Source: Terriglobus saanensis SP1PR4 (GTDB taxonomy: Bacteria; Acidobacteriota; Terriglobia; Terriglobales; Acidobacteriaceae). From it: a stretch of 64,000 nucleotides of DNA. Within the stretch, counting starts at the first letter, position 1. Every line of letters begins with the position of its first letter. The stretch covers positions 2,790,001 to 2,854,000 of the forward strand of contig NC_014963.1 of assembly GCF_000179915.2 (NCBI RefSeq). Direction: 5' to 3'. Under the pieces are notes generated by a model. That model saw only the letters and a list, made by a program, of their open reading frames with translations. It made no database searches and was not told the DNA's origin. This document shows, one piece after another, positions 6,750-16,213 of this stretch. The position numbers and the translations under genes were made by a program.

Positions 6750-8279
6750 TTAGGTGAGAGCGGTATCGGTCGAAAGTCGGTCATCTGAAATCGGCGAGAT
6801 CTTCCAACCGTTCAAAGTGTGAACTGCGCCGCTTACTTGAATTGTAATGTCGGGAGCGGTGACGCTCGGATAGTAGAACCGTTTGGTATATCCAACGCGC
6901 TCGCTGAGGATCACCTCTATGACGGAGCCGTCGACGAAACCATGCAGGCTCGGGGTATCCGAAGGCTGGAGAACAATGCTTTTTCCTTCCACTAACCAAG
7001 CGTGCCGTTTGGAAGAATATTCCATCTCAACCAATGCGACAGATCCGGACATTACGGAAAGCCTCATATCCGTGTCTCGTTTCCCGGTGCACAAGAATTC
7101 ACCCGTTGCATCAGCGAGGACGACCGAAAGACTTGGTTCTGTTTGCTTCCTTGGGATCGATTCGTCTCGCAGATTTATTGCATCTGGCAGCACTTCCATT
7201 CGAAGCGTGCCATCACGATCAAGGCTCAGCACCCGCGGCAAACTCATCATGCCCGACCAACCAGCTTCGATCATCTCTGCCTGTGAGCGGCGTTCGGGAA
7301 TCCATCCCCATAAGATGCGACGCCCGTGGGCATCAAGCTGCGTCTTCGGCGCATAGAAAGCATCGAGATCGAGTAATCCGCTCTTCTTTGGCTCGAACCT
7401 CATGGTTGTCTGGTTAAGCACGCCAGATTGCCAAATGACTTTGCCCATTGAGGAGTAGATCAAAACGTGTCCCCCGTCCAGAGGAAAGAAGTCTGGGCAT
7501 TCCCACATCTCTCCATCTCCAACCGGATTTCGTGTGTAGGCACCATTCCACACACCACTGACGAGCGGATGAAGATATTTCCAGTTCAGCAGGTCCTTCG
7601 ATCGATAGAGCAGAACGCAGCCGCCGACCTTCTCCATCCCGGAACCTACCATCAGGAAATAGTCATCTCCCTGTTTCCAGATCGACGGATCCCGAAATCC
7701 AGTAATAGCCAGCCCATCCGGTGGGTGCGGTATCACCGGCTTCGACACTTTGGTCCACTGCATCAACATCGGATCTTCGGACCATGCGAGACATTGCGAC
7801 TCACGCAGCCCCTCGTTCCGAACCGTCTCGTGGTCTTTGTCTTTGACCACACCTGTATAGATTGCGCATACCCGTGGTTTCCCCTCATGATCGGCAAGAA
7901 TCGCCGATCCGGAGAAGCACCCCGCAGCGTCCGCGCCTCCCGGAGTCATCGTGAAGGCCACAGGATAGTTCTTCCAATGGAGCATATCGTCCGAGATTGC
8001 GTGGTTCCAGCTCATATTGCCCCAGATTGCTGCTTCCGGGTTGTACTGAAAGAAGATGTGGTACTTCCCAGCAAAGTAGATTGGGCCGTTTGGGTCATTC
8101 ATCCAGTTATGCGTCGGCAATAGATGAAATTGAGGCCGACGTGGATCCTTGGAGAGTCGGGAAGCTGTCGGGAACTCCGGCGGAGCGCCGGACACAAGGG
8201 CGGCCAGAGGACTTGCAGCCGGTAGACATGCAATGGTAACGGTCCTAAGAAACTCGCGGCGAGTGACATTGGTTTTCAT
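6750..8279 (-). CDS. Glycoside hydrolase family 32 (levanase/inulinase/invertase-type), Tat-exported
   Basis: A 509-residue beta-fructosidase. The N-terminus carries a Tat-like signal (RREFL at 7-11, then a hydrophobic stretch). The GH32 catalytic motifs are all present: W-M-N-D-P-N-G (59-65, nucleophile Asp62), FRDP (195-198, transition-state stabiliser) and ECPD (260-263, acid/base Glu260). A C-terminal beta-sandwich follows, with the 'HGFVDGSVIEV' motif. It should release fructose from sucrose or fructans in the periplasm or outside. Its start overlaps the stop of the kinase gene (ATGA), so fructose release and phosphorylation are translationally coupled. It is the last gene of a five-gene operon that starts at 13240. 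Confidence 0.95.
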   Translation of the reverse strand: MKTNVTRREFLRTVTIACLPAASPLAALVSGAPPEFPTASRLSKDPRRPQFHLLPTHNWMNDPNGPIYFAGKYHIFFQYNPEAAIWGNMSWNHAISDDMLHWKNYPVAFTMTPGGADAAGCFSGSAILADHEGKPRVCAIYTGVVKDKDHETVRNEGLRESQCLAWSEDPMLMQWTKVSKPVIPHPPDGLAITGFRDPSIWKQGDDYFLMVGSGMEKVGGCVLLYRSKDLLNWKYLHPLVSGVWNGAYTRNPVGDGEMWECPDFFPLDGGHVLIYSSMGKVIWQSGVLNQTTMRFEPKKSGLLDLDAFYAPKTQLDAHGRRILWGWIPERRSQAEMIEAGWSGMMSLPRVLSLDRDGTLRMEVLPDAINLRDESIPRKQTEPSLSVVLADATGEFLCTGKRDTDMRLSVMSGSVALVEMEYSSKRHAWLVEGKSIVLQPSDTPSLHGFVDGSVIEVILSERVGYTKRFYYPSVTAPDITIQVSGAVHTLNGWKISPISDDRLSTDTALT

Positions 8280-9257
8280 ATTTCGATCTCTCGGTTATCT
8301 TGATCGGATCTCGGGCCCAAATCCTTCGGAGTCACGAGCGTTCTCGCTGTCCCGGGCGCATGTCCCAAGATTTGTTGGAGATATGCAGGGTCAAGCCGTG
8401 GAGTTGCTCCAACCTGTGTCGTAACCCAAGATGCGAACCGATTCGCCGCCTCGCTAACCTCTCCGAGCGCACAACCACGAACGAAGTAATGGGCCAAACA
8501 CGCGGTAAAGGCGTCACCAGCTCCTACGGTGTCCACAACATCTACAGCGAAGCCACCATGTTCCACCGCTTCCCTTTCGGAGACCAACAGACTTCCATGG
8601 GCGCCGCGGGTGATGCAGACCAGTCGCAATGCGAACCGCCGCAGCAGGCGTCTTGCCAATACGACTTCGTCGGCCTCATGAAACGCAAAGAGCGATGAAA
8701 CCCGCAAAAGCTCTTCGTTGGTAAGTTTCGCAATATCTGCGTGGTGAAAAGACCTTTCCAGGGTTTCTACACTGAAGAACGATTGACGCAGATTTACATC
8801 GTAGATCTGGAGTGTTGTTTCCCTCGTCTCGCTGAGGAATTGGTCGATCGTAGTCGAGGAAATCGGCGACCGTTGGGCGAGGGTCCCAAAGCAAATGACA
8901 TCAGCCTGTTCTGCCAGTTCTTTCCATATGAGGGACTGTTCAAGAAAGTCCCACGCAACTGCCTCCTTGATCGTAAATGTCGGCAAACCTTCCAGATCGA
9001 GTGAGACTCTTGCGCTTCCGGTTTCATGAGCGTCATCGTGCTGGATATAACTGGTCGTCAAGCCAAGCTTCGCCAGGACCTCGCACGCTTCACGTCCAAA
9101 GGCGTCCCTGCCAACGCGACTCGCCACGACACCACGATCACCAAGCACGCTTGCCATATATGCAAAATTCGCAGGGGCGCCACCCATTACTCGACCTGAC
9201 GGCAAGAGGTCCCACAGCAGTTCTCCCAAACCGACCATTAGGACTGGCTTACTCATG
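8276..9257 (-). CDS. PfkB-family carbohydrate kinase, probable fructokinase
   Basis: A ribokinase-family kinase of 326 residues. The N-terminal substrate motif is G-G-A-P-A-N, and the C-terminal anion-hole motif is DTVGAGDAFTA. 'GELLWDLLP' near the start and the GGAPAN signature are typical of bacterial fructokinases. The start at MSKPVL is favoured by a GAGG site 9 nt upstream; a longer frame reaches 9331. The ATGA overlap with GH32 supports the role ATP + fructose to fructose 6-phosphate. The gap to the upstream SGNH gene is 116 bp. Another sugar is possible, but the neighbour makes fructose most likely. Confidence 0.9.
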
Positions 9258-9373
9258 AAAAACCCTCGGAGTGAAATCCGTTGGAAACGGGCCTGCACCA
9301 GCCAATCGACCATGGCACGTGCTGTCTTCAAGAACTATCGGAAAGTGTTGACGTTGCAGCGTCATATTCCTCT

Positions 9374-10669
9374 CTACTTCTTTGAAGTCTTGGCAACAGG
9401 CACTTGATGCGGCTCTGTCCGCAGTGCTTCGATGTCGATCGCAGCGGCCATAGCCCTGTAGCCTGCGGCGCTTGGGTGAAGATAGTCGCCGGATTGATAT
9501 TCTTCGCGGAATCGAGATGGATGCCTCGGGTCACGAACTGCCGCATCGAAATCCATGACGTCATCAAACGCCCCACTTGAGCGGATCCATTGATTCACCT
9601 CCTGCCGCACAGTCTCCCCATCCTGACTGAAATAGCCCGCCCCTTCATAAGGCGTCAGGGTTGCGCCGAAGACCCGGATTCCATGTTGGTGGGCGCGATC
9701 GATCAGCTGACGCAGCCCAACAATGAGATCTTTCGAGGTCACGGTCTCGCCGGCGAAGGGAGACGTTTGTAGTGGTGCGCCATTCTTGGGCGCGGGCGGC
9801 TTCATGTGCGGCCACCCGATATCATTGATGCCTTCGAGAACAATCATGCTCGTGATACTAGGCTGTGCAAGTACATCCCGGTCGAAACGCGCCAGCGCAC
9901 TCACTCCCGCGCCGTCATGAAGAATGCGATTTCCTCCAATCCCCTCGTTGAGAACGGCGATACCTGACAGACGTTTGGCAAGTTGATCGGGCCAATCTTC
10001 ATATTGACCCTGCTTGGCTCCAACTCCGTCCGTAATCGAATCGCCAAACGTCACAACTGCCGCAAACGAGCTGGCAGCCGGGACTTCAACAGAAGCCAAC
10101 CAGTACCAGGCCGTTGTAACGGAAGCATTTTGTATTTCGGCGCTGCCAGTGAAGTCACCCGGGCCTGAGACGTAAGTCTCATGCTGTGCCCAGAAATGGG
10201 TAGTAGTTGCCGACATCGGATGGGGAAGAAAGATCGTGATTGCGAGCTCCGTGAATGGAGAAATCTTCAAATCGACGGGGTCGGTCAGTATGGGTGCCCC
10301 CGGTGGAACCTTGACCGATGCCGATCCGCCAAACGTCAAGACACGATCCGTCGCAGGAATGATCGCCGAACCGTGTTCCACAACAGCGATATGTGCTGCT
10401 CCGATCTCCAGGACAGACGCTCCATATGCATTCGAAAACCGGATGCGTACACGCCCGCTCCCGATTGCTGGCCGCACGATCATTCTGATCGTTTGATTGT
10501 CGAAAACTGGAGTAGGTGGGAGCCCGGGAAAGGCCAACGGTTCATGAACCGCCGTGCTCCAGGCACTCACCCAATCCTCCTGTATCTTCTTCTCCGCAGC
10601 CCATACGTTGATCCCGAGGAGTCCAACGGTAGAAACAAGAATGACCAGTCTTAATATAGGTGTCCGCAT
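9374..10669 (-). CDS. SGNH/GDSL-type esterase, secreted (copy 1)
   Basis: A 431-residue protein with a signal peptide and an N-terminal beta-rich domain (~150 residues), then an SGNH hydrolase domain: block I 'VVTFGDSITDGVG' (nucleophile Ser), block II/III with G-I-G-G-N-R and 'LEGINDIGW' (Asn), and block V 'DYLHPSAAGYRAM' (Asp and His). Such two-domain GDSL enzymes usually remove acyl groups from sugars. The start has AGAGAGG upstream. The preceding hydrolase gene ends only 14 bp away, so the two are co-transcribed. A paralogue of the same layout lies at 13838 on the other strand. Confidence 0.92.
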   Translation of the reverse strand: MRTPILRLVILVSTVGLLGINVWAAEKKIQEDWVSAWSTAVHEPLAFPGLPPTPVFDNQTIRMIVRPAIGSGRVRIRFSNAYGASVLEIGAAHIAVVEHGSAIIPATDRVLTFGGSASVKVPPGAPILTDPVDLKISPFTELAITIFLPHPMSATTTHFWAQHETYVSGPGDFTGSAEIQNASVTTAWYWLASVEVPAASSFAAVVTFGDSITDGVGAKQGQYEDWPDQLAKRLSGIAVLNEGIGGNRILHDGAGVSALARFDRDVLAQPSITSMIVLEGINDIGWPHMKPPAPKNGAPLQTSPFAGETVTSKDLIVGLRQLIDRAHQHGIRVFGATLTPYEGAGYFSQDGETVRQEVNQWIRSSGAFDDVMDFDAAVRDPRHPSRFREEYQSGDYLHPSAAGYRAMAAAIDIEALRTEPHQVPVAKTSKK

Positions 10670-10683
10670 ATTCCTCTCTAACG

Positions 10684-11781
10684 TCACTTCGAAAGATGCG
10701 AATCGAAGAATCGAGCGATCACATCGTATACTTCCCTCGACTCGGGAAGACTCGAGTTGTACCAGAACGCATGGGGCAATCCATCCCACACATGTAGCTC
10801 GGTCTCGATTCCCTGCCGCACAAGAGCGTTGTCCGCTTCAAGTACTGATGAAAATTCAAATCCTCGAGTGCTCGTTACAAAGAGCGTCGGCGGAAACCTA
10901 GCCAGGAGCAGAGTTGAGTTCAGTGGATAGACAAGAGGATCTTTGGAATTCGCGTTACTCAGATAGGCGAGAGTAGGCCGCGGCCCGCCTGTTTTGTTAG
11001 CCGATGCCCCAGGCGTCGACATCCCATTCAAAGGGCCCGCGAGTCGTGGAGCGTCGCCGACAAACATCTCACCCAGTCCGGCACATAGAACGCCTACAGC
11101 GGCTGGATTGGGTAAATGGTGCGCATGAAACCAAGCAATCGACATCCCCGTCAGCATGCCACCAGCGGAGCAGCCGTAGAGGCCAATATGCTGCGGCGAG
11201 TATTCCTTGAGAATTTCAGCGTAAACAGCAGCAACATCCTCGCTAGCGGCAGGAAACTTAAATTCAGGGCCCATCCGATAGTTGATCGTAACAACCTTGA
11301 TCTTTTCAATTGCTGCGATCGGAACAGACTCCACGAGGCCGGCAGTTCGCGCCCCTGTAATGAATCCGCCGCCATGGACATTCAGCAGCACCTTGTCTTT
11401 GTTCTTAGGTGCTATTCCATCGCTCGGCGTAACTATATCTGTGTAGACACCTGCAACGGTCTTGTGTTCAATGTCGACCTGATACCTCGAACGTATCGGC
11501 TGCAGAAATCCGTTCATGATTTTGTCTTGGAAGGCGCGCAGTGCCTTGATGTCGGATTCGCTCGGTCCTTCAGAGAAGGGCTTATCCACGAGCAGATGGA
11601 GCATGTAAGCGTGAGCCTCCGGACTCAACGAACTGGAGATAGGGACCGGAAGGTCGTTAATAACCACGGTTCCATCGGGTCGAACGCTGCCCGCAGTGCT
11701 CTGCGCCGGCGCGAAGATGCTGGCTGCCGCCACGAGCGATACGTAGACACCCACACCTAAAGCTCGACTCAACTTTCCCAT
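10684..11781 (-). CDS. HSL-type alpha/beta hydrolase, secreted, catalytic Asp apparently missing (copy 1)
   Basis: A 365-residue alpha/beta hydrolase with an N-terminal signal peptide. It has the oxyanion motif HGGGF (136-140), the nucleophile elbow GCSAG (203-207, Ser205) and the C-terminal His337 in G-L-P-H-A-F. At the expected acidic position the sequence is STRGF (Gly307), where the paralogue at 16214 has GTRDF. The triad Asp therefore seems to be replaced. The family deacylates esters (acetyl-xylan, steryl or small esters); activity here is uncertain. The start at MGKLSR has AAAGG 9 nt upstream. It lies 73 bp after the ceramidase-like gene and 14 bp before SGNH copy 1. Confidence 0.9.
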   Translation of the reverse strand: MGKLSRALGVGVYVSLVAAASIFAPAQSTAGSVRPDGTVVINDLPVPISSSLSPEAHAYMLHLLVDKPFSEGPSESDIKALRAFQDKIMNGFLQPIRSRYQVDIEHKTVAGVYTDIVTPSDGIAPKNKDKVLLNVHGGGFITGARTAGLVESVPIAAIEKIKVVTINYRMGPEFKFPAASEDVAAVYAEILKEYSPQHIGLYGCSAGGMLTGMSIAWFHAHHLPNPAAVGVLCAGLGEMFVGDAPRLAGPLNGMSTPGASANKTGGPRPTLAYLSNANSKDPLVYPLNSTLLLARFPPTLFVTSTRGFEFSSVLEADNALVRQGIETELHVWDGLPHAFWYNSSLPESREVYDVIARFFDSHLSK

Positions 11782-11854
11782 GGAAAGCATCCTTTCAGCA
11801 GCTCTTTGGTACACGTTCTGTTGCGGCGAAGCACCCGAAATCGCAATCGAGCGA

Positions 11855-13240
11855 TCAATATTCAATCCTCGGCATCATCTGGATGATGCCATCCACTATC
11901 GCAGTCTCCGCGCATCCAGCCTTCAGCCGTGATGAGAGCACTTCAAAGGTGTAGTGCCCATACGAAGCGTCGTCGGGGATATATCCGGAAGGAGCCATTC
12001 CATTTGTGAGAGTTGCCATCATTGTCTTTGTATAAGGGGACTCTGCCTTCAATCGCTGCGCTATCGTGTTGTAGACCTCCGCGTCGACGGTGCCGATCGC
12101 AATGTCATCGATCATCAAAAGGCCGAGCTTGATATCGATTGGAGGCCCGTCCTTATAGGTCCCCTCGATCCCGCCGCGGCCCTCGCCCGTTCGCTCCCGT
12201 CCCGGGCACTTTACAGTCTGTATCTTGCCCAGCAATCGGCCATCGGCGTGAGACCGCTTCGACTCGCGCATCACCCGAAGCACCTCCTCCCCGAGCATCT
12301 GGCCCATCGAACCAATCATTTGCTTCTGCTCGTCCATCAGACGCTGTACCTCTGGGTCGTTTCGGTCCAGGCCTTGTCCACCGGGAGGCATCGAGTTGCT
12401 GATATCTATTCCGCGTTTTGCAAATTCTTTAATCCGAATCGCCCTCAGATCATATGTCTGCTGGAAATAGATAGGGTTCTGATCGCCGGACGCTCCCTCA
12501 GACCACAGAGCCACGACCTTATCGCCAAAATGGCCCTCAAGGTAGCGAGATGTTGCTCCAGGTATGTCACCGCTGACCATGTCGAGTGTGCCGGTAATGA
12601 CTGCGTGGACGGCATAGTTGTAGTAGACGGCAATCGGCTGCCCATCCAACGTCTCGAATTTGATGACTGCAACGGTTTTATCCGAAATTCCTCCGTAATT
12701 AGCGCCCTCCCACCAACCGTGCGTAGCCCGATCAATGATGTCGCGTTGAACATTGATGAACGACAGGCCTGTGCCAAAGCTGATTTGCGCCGGCTGTAGC
12801 TTCTCTTTCGCCACCTTCACCGATTCGACAATTTGATCTTCAAAGACGGCTAAAGACCTGTTGTTCTCTTCGACTCCGGGTCTTGCAAATCCCAGTGGCA
12901 CGCTATGGCTGTGGGTTGCGGTGATCAAAACACTCACTGCCGAGATTCCCAGATTCTTCTGGATGCGGTCACTGACGTTCTTCCAGAGTCCATTCGGCAC
13001 CGCCCCGGCGTCGAGGCTAACGAGTGCCACGCTGGTACGGCCGTTATCAATCACGATTGCCCGCGAATAGACGTGGTCCAGAACTCCCAAATAATCCTTG
13101 GGAAGGCGGTCCGGAGTAGGAGTCGTGTCGACTTTTGCAGCTCCCACTCTGAAAGGCCCAGTGCCCGTGCTCTGAGCGCGCGCGTGCAGATCGGCGGTCA
13201 GTAGTAACGCAGTAATCGCGATGATGATACGGAGCCGCAT
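11855..13240 (-). CDS. Neutral/alkaline ceramidase-like hydrolase, secreted
   Basis: A 461-residue protein with a signal peptide and the N-terminal domain of the neutral/alkaline non-lysosomal ceramidase family. The zinc-binding H-S-H lies in 'LITATHSHSVP' (110-112), a second His is in 'NYAVHAV', and the G-A-S-G-D-Q-N-P motif holds the family's catalytic region. It is shorter than true ceramidases (~650 residues) because the C-terminal domain is absent. Many such short bacterial members have no known substrate. GGAGG lies 6 nt before the ATG. It is the promoter-proximal gene of the operon that ends in GH32, so an amide- or ester-bearing sugar or lipid conjugate is a plausible substrate (inference). 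Confidence 0.86.
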   Translation of the reverse strand: MRLRIIIAITALLLTADLHARAQSTGTGPFRVGAAKVDTTPTPDRLPKDYLGVLDHVYSRAIVIDNGRTSVALVSLDAGAVPNGLWKNVSDRIQKNLGISAVSVLITATHSHSVPLGFARPGVEENNRSLAVFEDQIVESVKVAKEKLQPAQISFGTGLSFINVQRDIIDRATHGWWEGANYGGISDKTVAVIKFETLDGQPIAVYYNYAVHAVITGTLDMVSGDIPGATSRYLEGHFGDKVVALWSEGASGDQNPIYFQQTYDLRAIRIKEFAKRGIDISNSMPPGGQGLDRNDPEVQRLMDEQKQMIGSMGQMLGEEVLRVMRESKRSHADGRLLGKIQTVKCPGRERTGEGRGGIEGTYKDGPPIDIKLGLLMIDDIAIGTVDAEVYNTIAQRLKAESPYTKTMMATLTNGMAPSGYIPDDASYGHYTFEVLSSRLKAGCAETAIVDGIIQMMPRIEY

Positions 13241-13437
13241 TCTTTCCTCCAACGACCAAGTTATGAAGTACTGCGGGGCACCGGCTTATAGAGTCTGTTG
13301 CCGAGGCTCGATTCGCTGAGTCACAGCGTTCCAGCCCGGGCCTTTCCATGCTTTTGATCTGCAACGAACGATCGCTATGCACCTTAATCGATCTCGGGAA
13401 GAATAGTAAAGCTTAATCGACCATATTCTTCTATAAG

Positions 13438-13449
13438 TTGTCTAGCCAA
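13438..13449. promoter_or_regulatory. Operator-like site TTGTCTAGCCAA upstream of the ceramidase-GH32 operon
   Basis: The half-sites TTGT and (C)CAA are spaced by 4 bp. It shares TTGTCTA with the site at 13697 and matches 7 of 8 half-site bases of TTGT-N4-ACAA, the general form bound by GntR-headed sugar regulators such as AraR. It lies ~200 bp upstream of the ceramidase-like gene. The regulator candidate is the gene at 21387-22484. Confidence 0.5.
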
Positions 13450-13696
13450 CGCGATTGAAGACGGAAAACGCGAAGGCTTCCGGACGATCACTTTCGAAGC
13501 ACTTGCGGATCCAGCCTCATTGAAACGATGACAACATCATTGCATCGCGATAGGCTCCCCGCCTGTTGCAATAGCCCTGCATTTAGAGATCAAATGTAAC
13601 GCTATACCCGGAATTTCCTCTTGAATCGCCGACCACTGTCGGAAGAAGATGCGAAACTTGTACCAGCGGCGCAGCCACCGCAATCAAGTTGAGCAA

Positions 13697-13708
13697 TTGT
13701 CTATACAA
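13697..13708. promoter_or_regulatory. Operator-like site TTGTCTATACAA upstream of SGNH esterase copy 2
   Basis: An imperfect palindrome of the form TTGTNTANACAA (10 of 12 positions symmetric), 130 bp upstream of the ATG at 13838, in an AT-rich promoter-like context. It is the best of three related sites in the locus and is a candidate binding site for the GntR/LacI-type regulator at 21387. Confidence 0.55.
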
Positions 13709-13837
13709 CAATTTTGACTCATCGATTGACGGACAGTGTAATTGGGCATAACAATCAACGAGTCGCGAACCTAGTCGAAGTCCGCGTGCGTACGCCGTCT
13801 ACGATCATTCCCGCTTTGGATAGGAAGAGAGACTCTC

Positions 13838-15121
13838 ATGCTGAGACCAGCAGGTGCGGCAATTGTTACTGTCATTTTGTGGCTTGCCGGCAGCACTCTT
13901 TCGAGCTCCGCGGAACCAAAGGCGAACGGGCATTGGGTGAGTGTCTGGGGAGCTTCCCAATATGCTCCATTCAAATTCATTCCCGCCGCCGCGGAAGCCC
14001 CCATCGCAGGAACCCTCCGAATGGTGGTTCGACCGTCGATTGGAGGAGAAAGGCTACGCATCCGCCTCTCCAACACGTATGGTGCGTCCGCTTTGTACAT
14101 TGGAGCTGTGCATGTTGCACTAACCGATACGGGATCGAAGATCGTGCCCGGTACAGACCGCGTCGTAACATTCGGCGGCAGTTCGGAGATCCGCATCCCA
14201 GCCGCCTCTCCGGCGATCAGCGATTCCATCGATCTGCCTGTGAAAGCTCTCTCCGAAGTTTCCATCAGCCTCTACCTGCCCTCCAGCGTCGATATCTCGA
14301 CCTGGCATCGAGGCCCTCAACACGACTCGTATCTTGCGGGTCCCGGAAATATGACCTCGAGCCTCGAGCTTCCGAAGGCGGAGATCAAACCCGCGTGGTT
14401 CTTTCTTTCGGCGCTAGAAATGTGGGAGCCCATGACGACGACGACCACGGTTGCCTTCGGCGACTCCATCACGGAAGGTTCAAACAACCTCCCGGCGCAA
14501 TACGCCGACTATCCAGACCAACTCGCAAGGCGTTTGGTTGAGGCAAACGGGGGTAGGGCGACCGCATTGATCAATGAAGGCATCGGTGGCAACCGCATCT
14601 TGCACGATGATGCCGGCGCCAGTGCCCTCTCCCGTTTCGACCAGGATGTGCTCTCCAATCCCGGGATCGCCAATCTGATTGTTCTCGAGGGAATCAACGA
14701 CATTGGCTTTCCGCGAGTCAGGATGGCAGAGTTGAAGATCCCAAACGCAAACCTCCGAGAGAATATCTTCGCCTCTCAAAAGGTCTCGGCAGATGAGATC
14801 GTTCAGGGGCTGCAACAGATAGCGGTGCGGGCACACGACCACGGCATCCGCGTCTTTTGCGGAACCCTCATGCCTTTCGAGGGAACTAATTCGTACGATG
14901 TAGAAGGGGAGGCAATACGAGTGAAGGTAAACTCCTGGATTCGCGCATCGAAAGTCTTCGAGGGAGTTCTGGACTTTGATGTGCTGGTTCGAGATCCGGA
15001 CCGACCCACCAAGTTGCGGCTCGCTTTCGACTCCGGTGATCACATCCATCCAAACCCAGCCGGTTATAAAGCGATGGCGGACTTGATCAACCTATCCGAG
15101 CTGGCGGCGGCAAAGCATTGA
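13838..15121 (+). CDS. SGNH/GDSL-type esterase, secreted (copy 2)
   Basis: A 427-residue paralogue of the esterase at 9374. It has a signal peptide ending near S-S-A-E, a beta-rich N-terminal domain, then block I 'TVAFGDSITEGSNN' (Ser), G-I-G-G-N-R-I-L-H-D, 'LEGINDIGFPR' (Asn) and a catalytic Asp-His pair in 'DHIHPNPAGYKAM'. It is transcribed alone and rightward, converging with the epimerase gene (18 bp between the stops). The duplication suggests that one enzyme acts on a different acyl position or substrate. Direct substrate evidence is absent. Confidence 0.92.
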   Translation: MLRPAGAAIVTVILWLAGSTLSSSAEPKANGHWVSVWGASQYAPFKFIPAAAEAPIAGTLRMVVRPSIGGERLRIRLSNTYGASALYIGAVHVALTDTGSKIVPGTDRVVTFGGSSEIRIPAASPAISDSIDLPVKALSEVSISLYLPSSVDISTWHRGPQHDSYLAGPGNMTSSLELPKAEIKPAWFFLSALEMWEPMTTTTTVAFGDSITEGSNNLPAQYADYPDQLARRLVEANGGRATALINEGIGGNRILHDDAGASALSRFDQDVLSNPGIANLIVLEGINDIGFPRVRMAELKIPNANLRENIFASQKVSADEIVQGLQQIAVRAHDHGIRVFCGTLMPFEGTNSYDVEGEAIRVKVNSWIRASKVFEGVLDFDVLVRDPDRPTKLRLAFDSGDHIHPNPAGYKAMADLINLSELAAAKH

Positions 15122-15139
15122 CCTGCCGGGTCAAGCCCT

Positions 15140-15997
15140 TTAGCCGAGGGCGTGATTCTTCGGTGCGATTCCCTTCAAGAACTGGACACTCTCTGAGACA
15201 AAGGCCTCGGGCGACACATTTGGATATGCCCACAGATATCCTGGGGCACTCTTTTCCTGCAGGCTGTACCCGAAGCCTTCAATCATTACGAATCCGTCGA
15301 ATTGGAGCTCTTCAAGCGTGTTGACGATCTCGACAAAGGGAACGTGCCCGCGACCTAACGGTCCACGATCATTCTCGCTCGCATGGATGTGCTTTAAATG
15401 GCTACCCAGACTACGAATTGCCTCGGCTATACTACGTTCTTCAATATTTGCGTGGAACGTATCGATCGTGACGCCGATTCGAGGATTGCCGATCAGCTCA
15501 CAGAGGCGACTCGCCTCTTCGGCCGTCCGCAAGAAGAATGTCTCCGAACGGTTCACCGGCTCGATCGATAGCGTCAGGTCATAGGCATTTAAATCATCGC
15601 CCAAAGTCTGAAATACTTCCGTGGCCCATAACCATTCATCTTTGGTCGGTCGATGCTCTGGCAGGTAGCCAATAGGAGCGAACAGCGGACCGCCCAGGAG
15701 CTTGGCCCCCATAGCAGCAGTTGCTCCGATGCATTTTTTTAGATGCTGGATAGCGCTGAGTCTTACTTCTCGCTCTGGACTGATTGGGTTATATTGCTTC
15801 GGGAGAATAGCGCAGACCGTAGGCATCAAACCGTTTCGTTCACAGGCGCCTCGAATACTATCAACCTGCAATACACCTGGATCGAACATGGGAACTTCTA
15901 CGCCCTGGAGACCCAGATTCCTTATCATCGGCAGCAGTTCAAGGTGCGAGGCACCAAAAGCCGAGGTCCATGCAAACGCGCTGATGCCAACCTTCAT
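15140..15997 (-). CDS. Sugar epimerase/isomerase, D-tagatose/D-psicose 3-epimerase-like TIM barrel
   Basis: A 285-residue AP-endonuclease/xylose isomerase-like barrel. Metal and substrate motifs of the ketose 3-epimerase group are visible: 'SIEPVNRSETFFLRT' (metal Glu), 'GVTIDTFHANIEE' (Asp and His), 'HIHASENDRGPLGRGHVP' (His, Glu, Arg) and 'VMIEGFGY' (second metal Glu). The likely reaction is C-3 epimerisation of a ketohexose such as fructose to psicose, which would fit the fructose theme, but other ketoses are possible. GGAGGAG precedes the start. It is last in the leftward unit after the TonB receptor and hydrolase, with a 216-bp gap. Confidence 0.87.
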   Translation of the reverse strand: MKVGISAFAWTSAFGASHLELLPMIRNLGLQGVEVPMFDPGVLQVDSIRGACERNGLMPTVCAILPKQYNPISPEREVRLSAIQHLKKCIGATAAMGAKLLGGPLFAPIGYLPEHRPTKDEWLWATEVFQTLGDDLNAYDLTLSIEPVNRSETFFLRTAEEASRLCELIGNPRIGVTIDTFHANIEERSIAEAIRSLGSHLKHIHASENDRGPLGRGHVPFVEIVNTLEELQFDGFVMIEGFGYSLQEKSAPGYLWAYPNVSPEAFVSESVQFLKGIAPKNHALG

Positions 15998-16213
15998 TTG
16001 ACTCCTCCCGATCGAACGCTAGTCACAGCAGCGATGAGCCAGAATACTAAATCATGCGTGTTAGAGTCCGCGTCGTCAGCACCTACCGCGCCACAACCTT
16101 CACCACGATTGTCGGAGGTTCCAAGGTTTCTTCTTACGAGACCGTGGACGGCATGACGGCTACCTGAGACGAATAGTTCCAGAACAGTATCAACACTTTC
16201 ATGTTCAACTGAG

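Larger units (their letters stand above)
13241..13837. other. Divergent intergenic region between two catabolic operons
   Basis: No convincing gene. The region separates the leftward ceramidase-to-GH32 operon from the rightward SGNH esterase. It is comparatively AT-rich around 13400-13450 and 13560-13720 and carries two operator-like elements (13438-13449 and 13697-13708), annotated separately. Both promoters must lie here. Confidence 0.6.
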
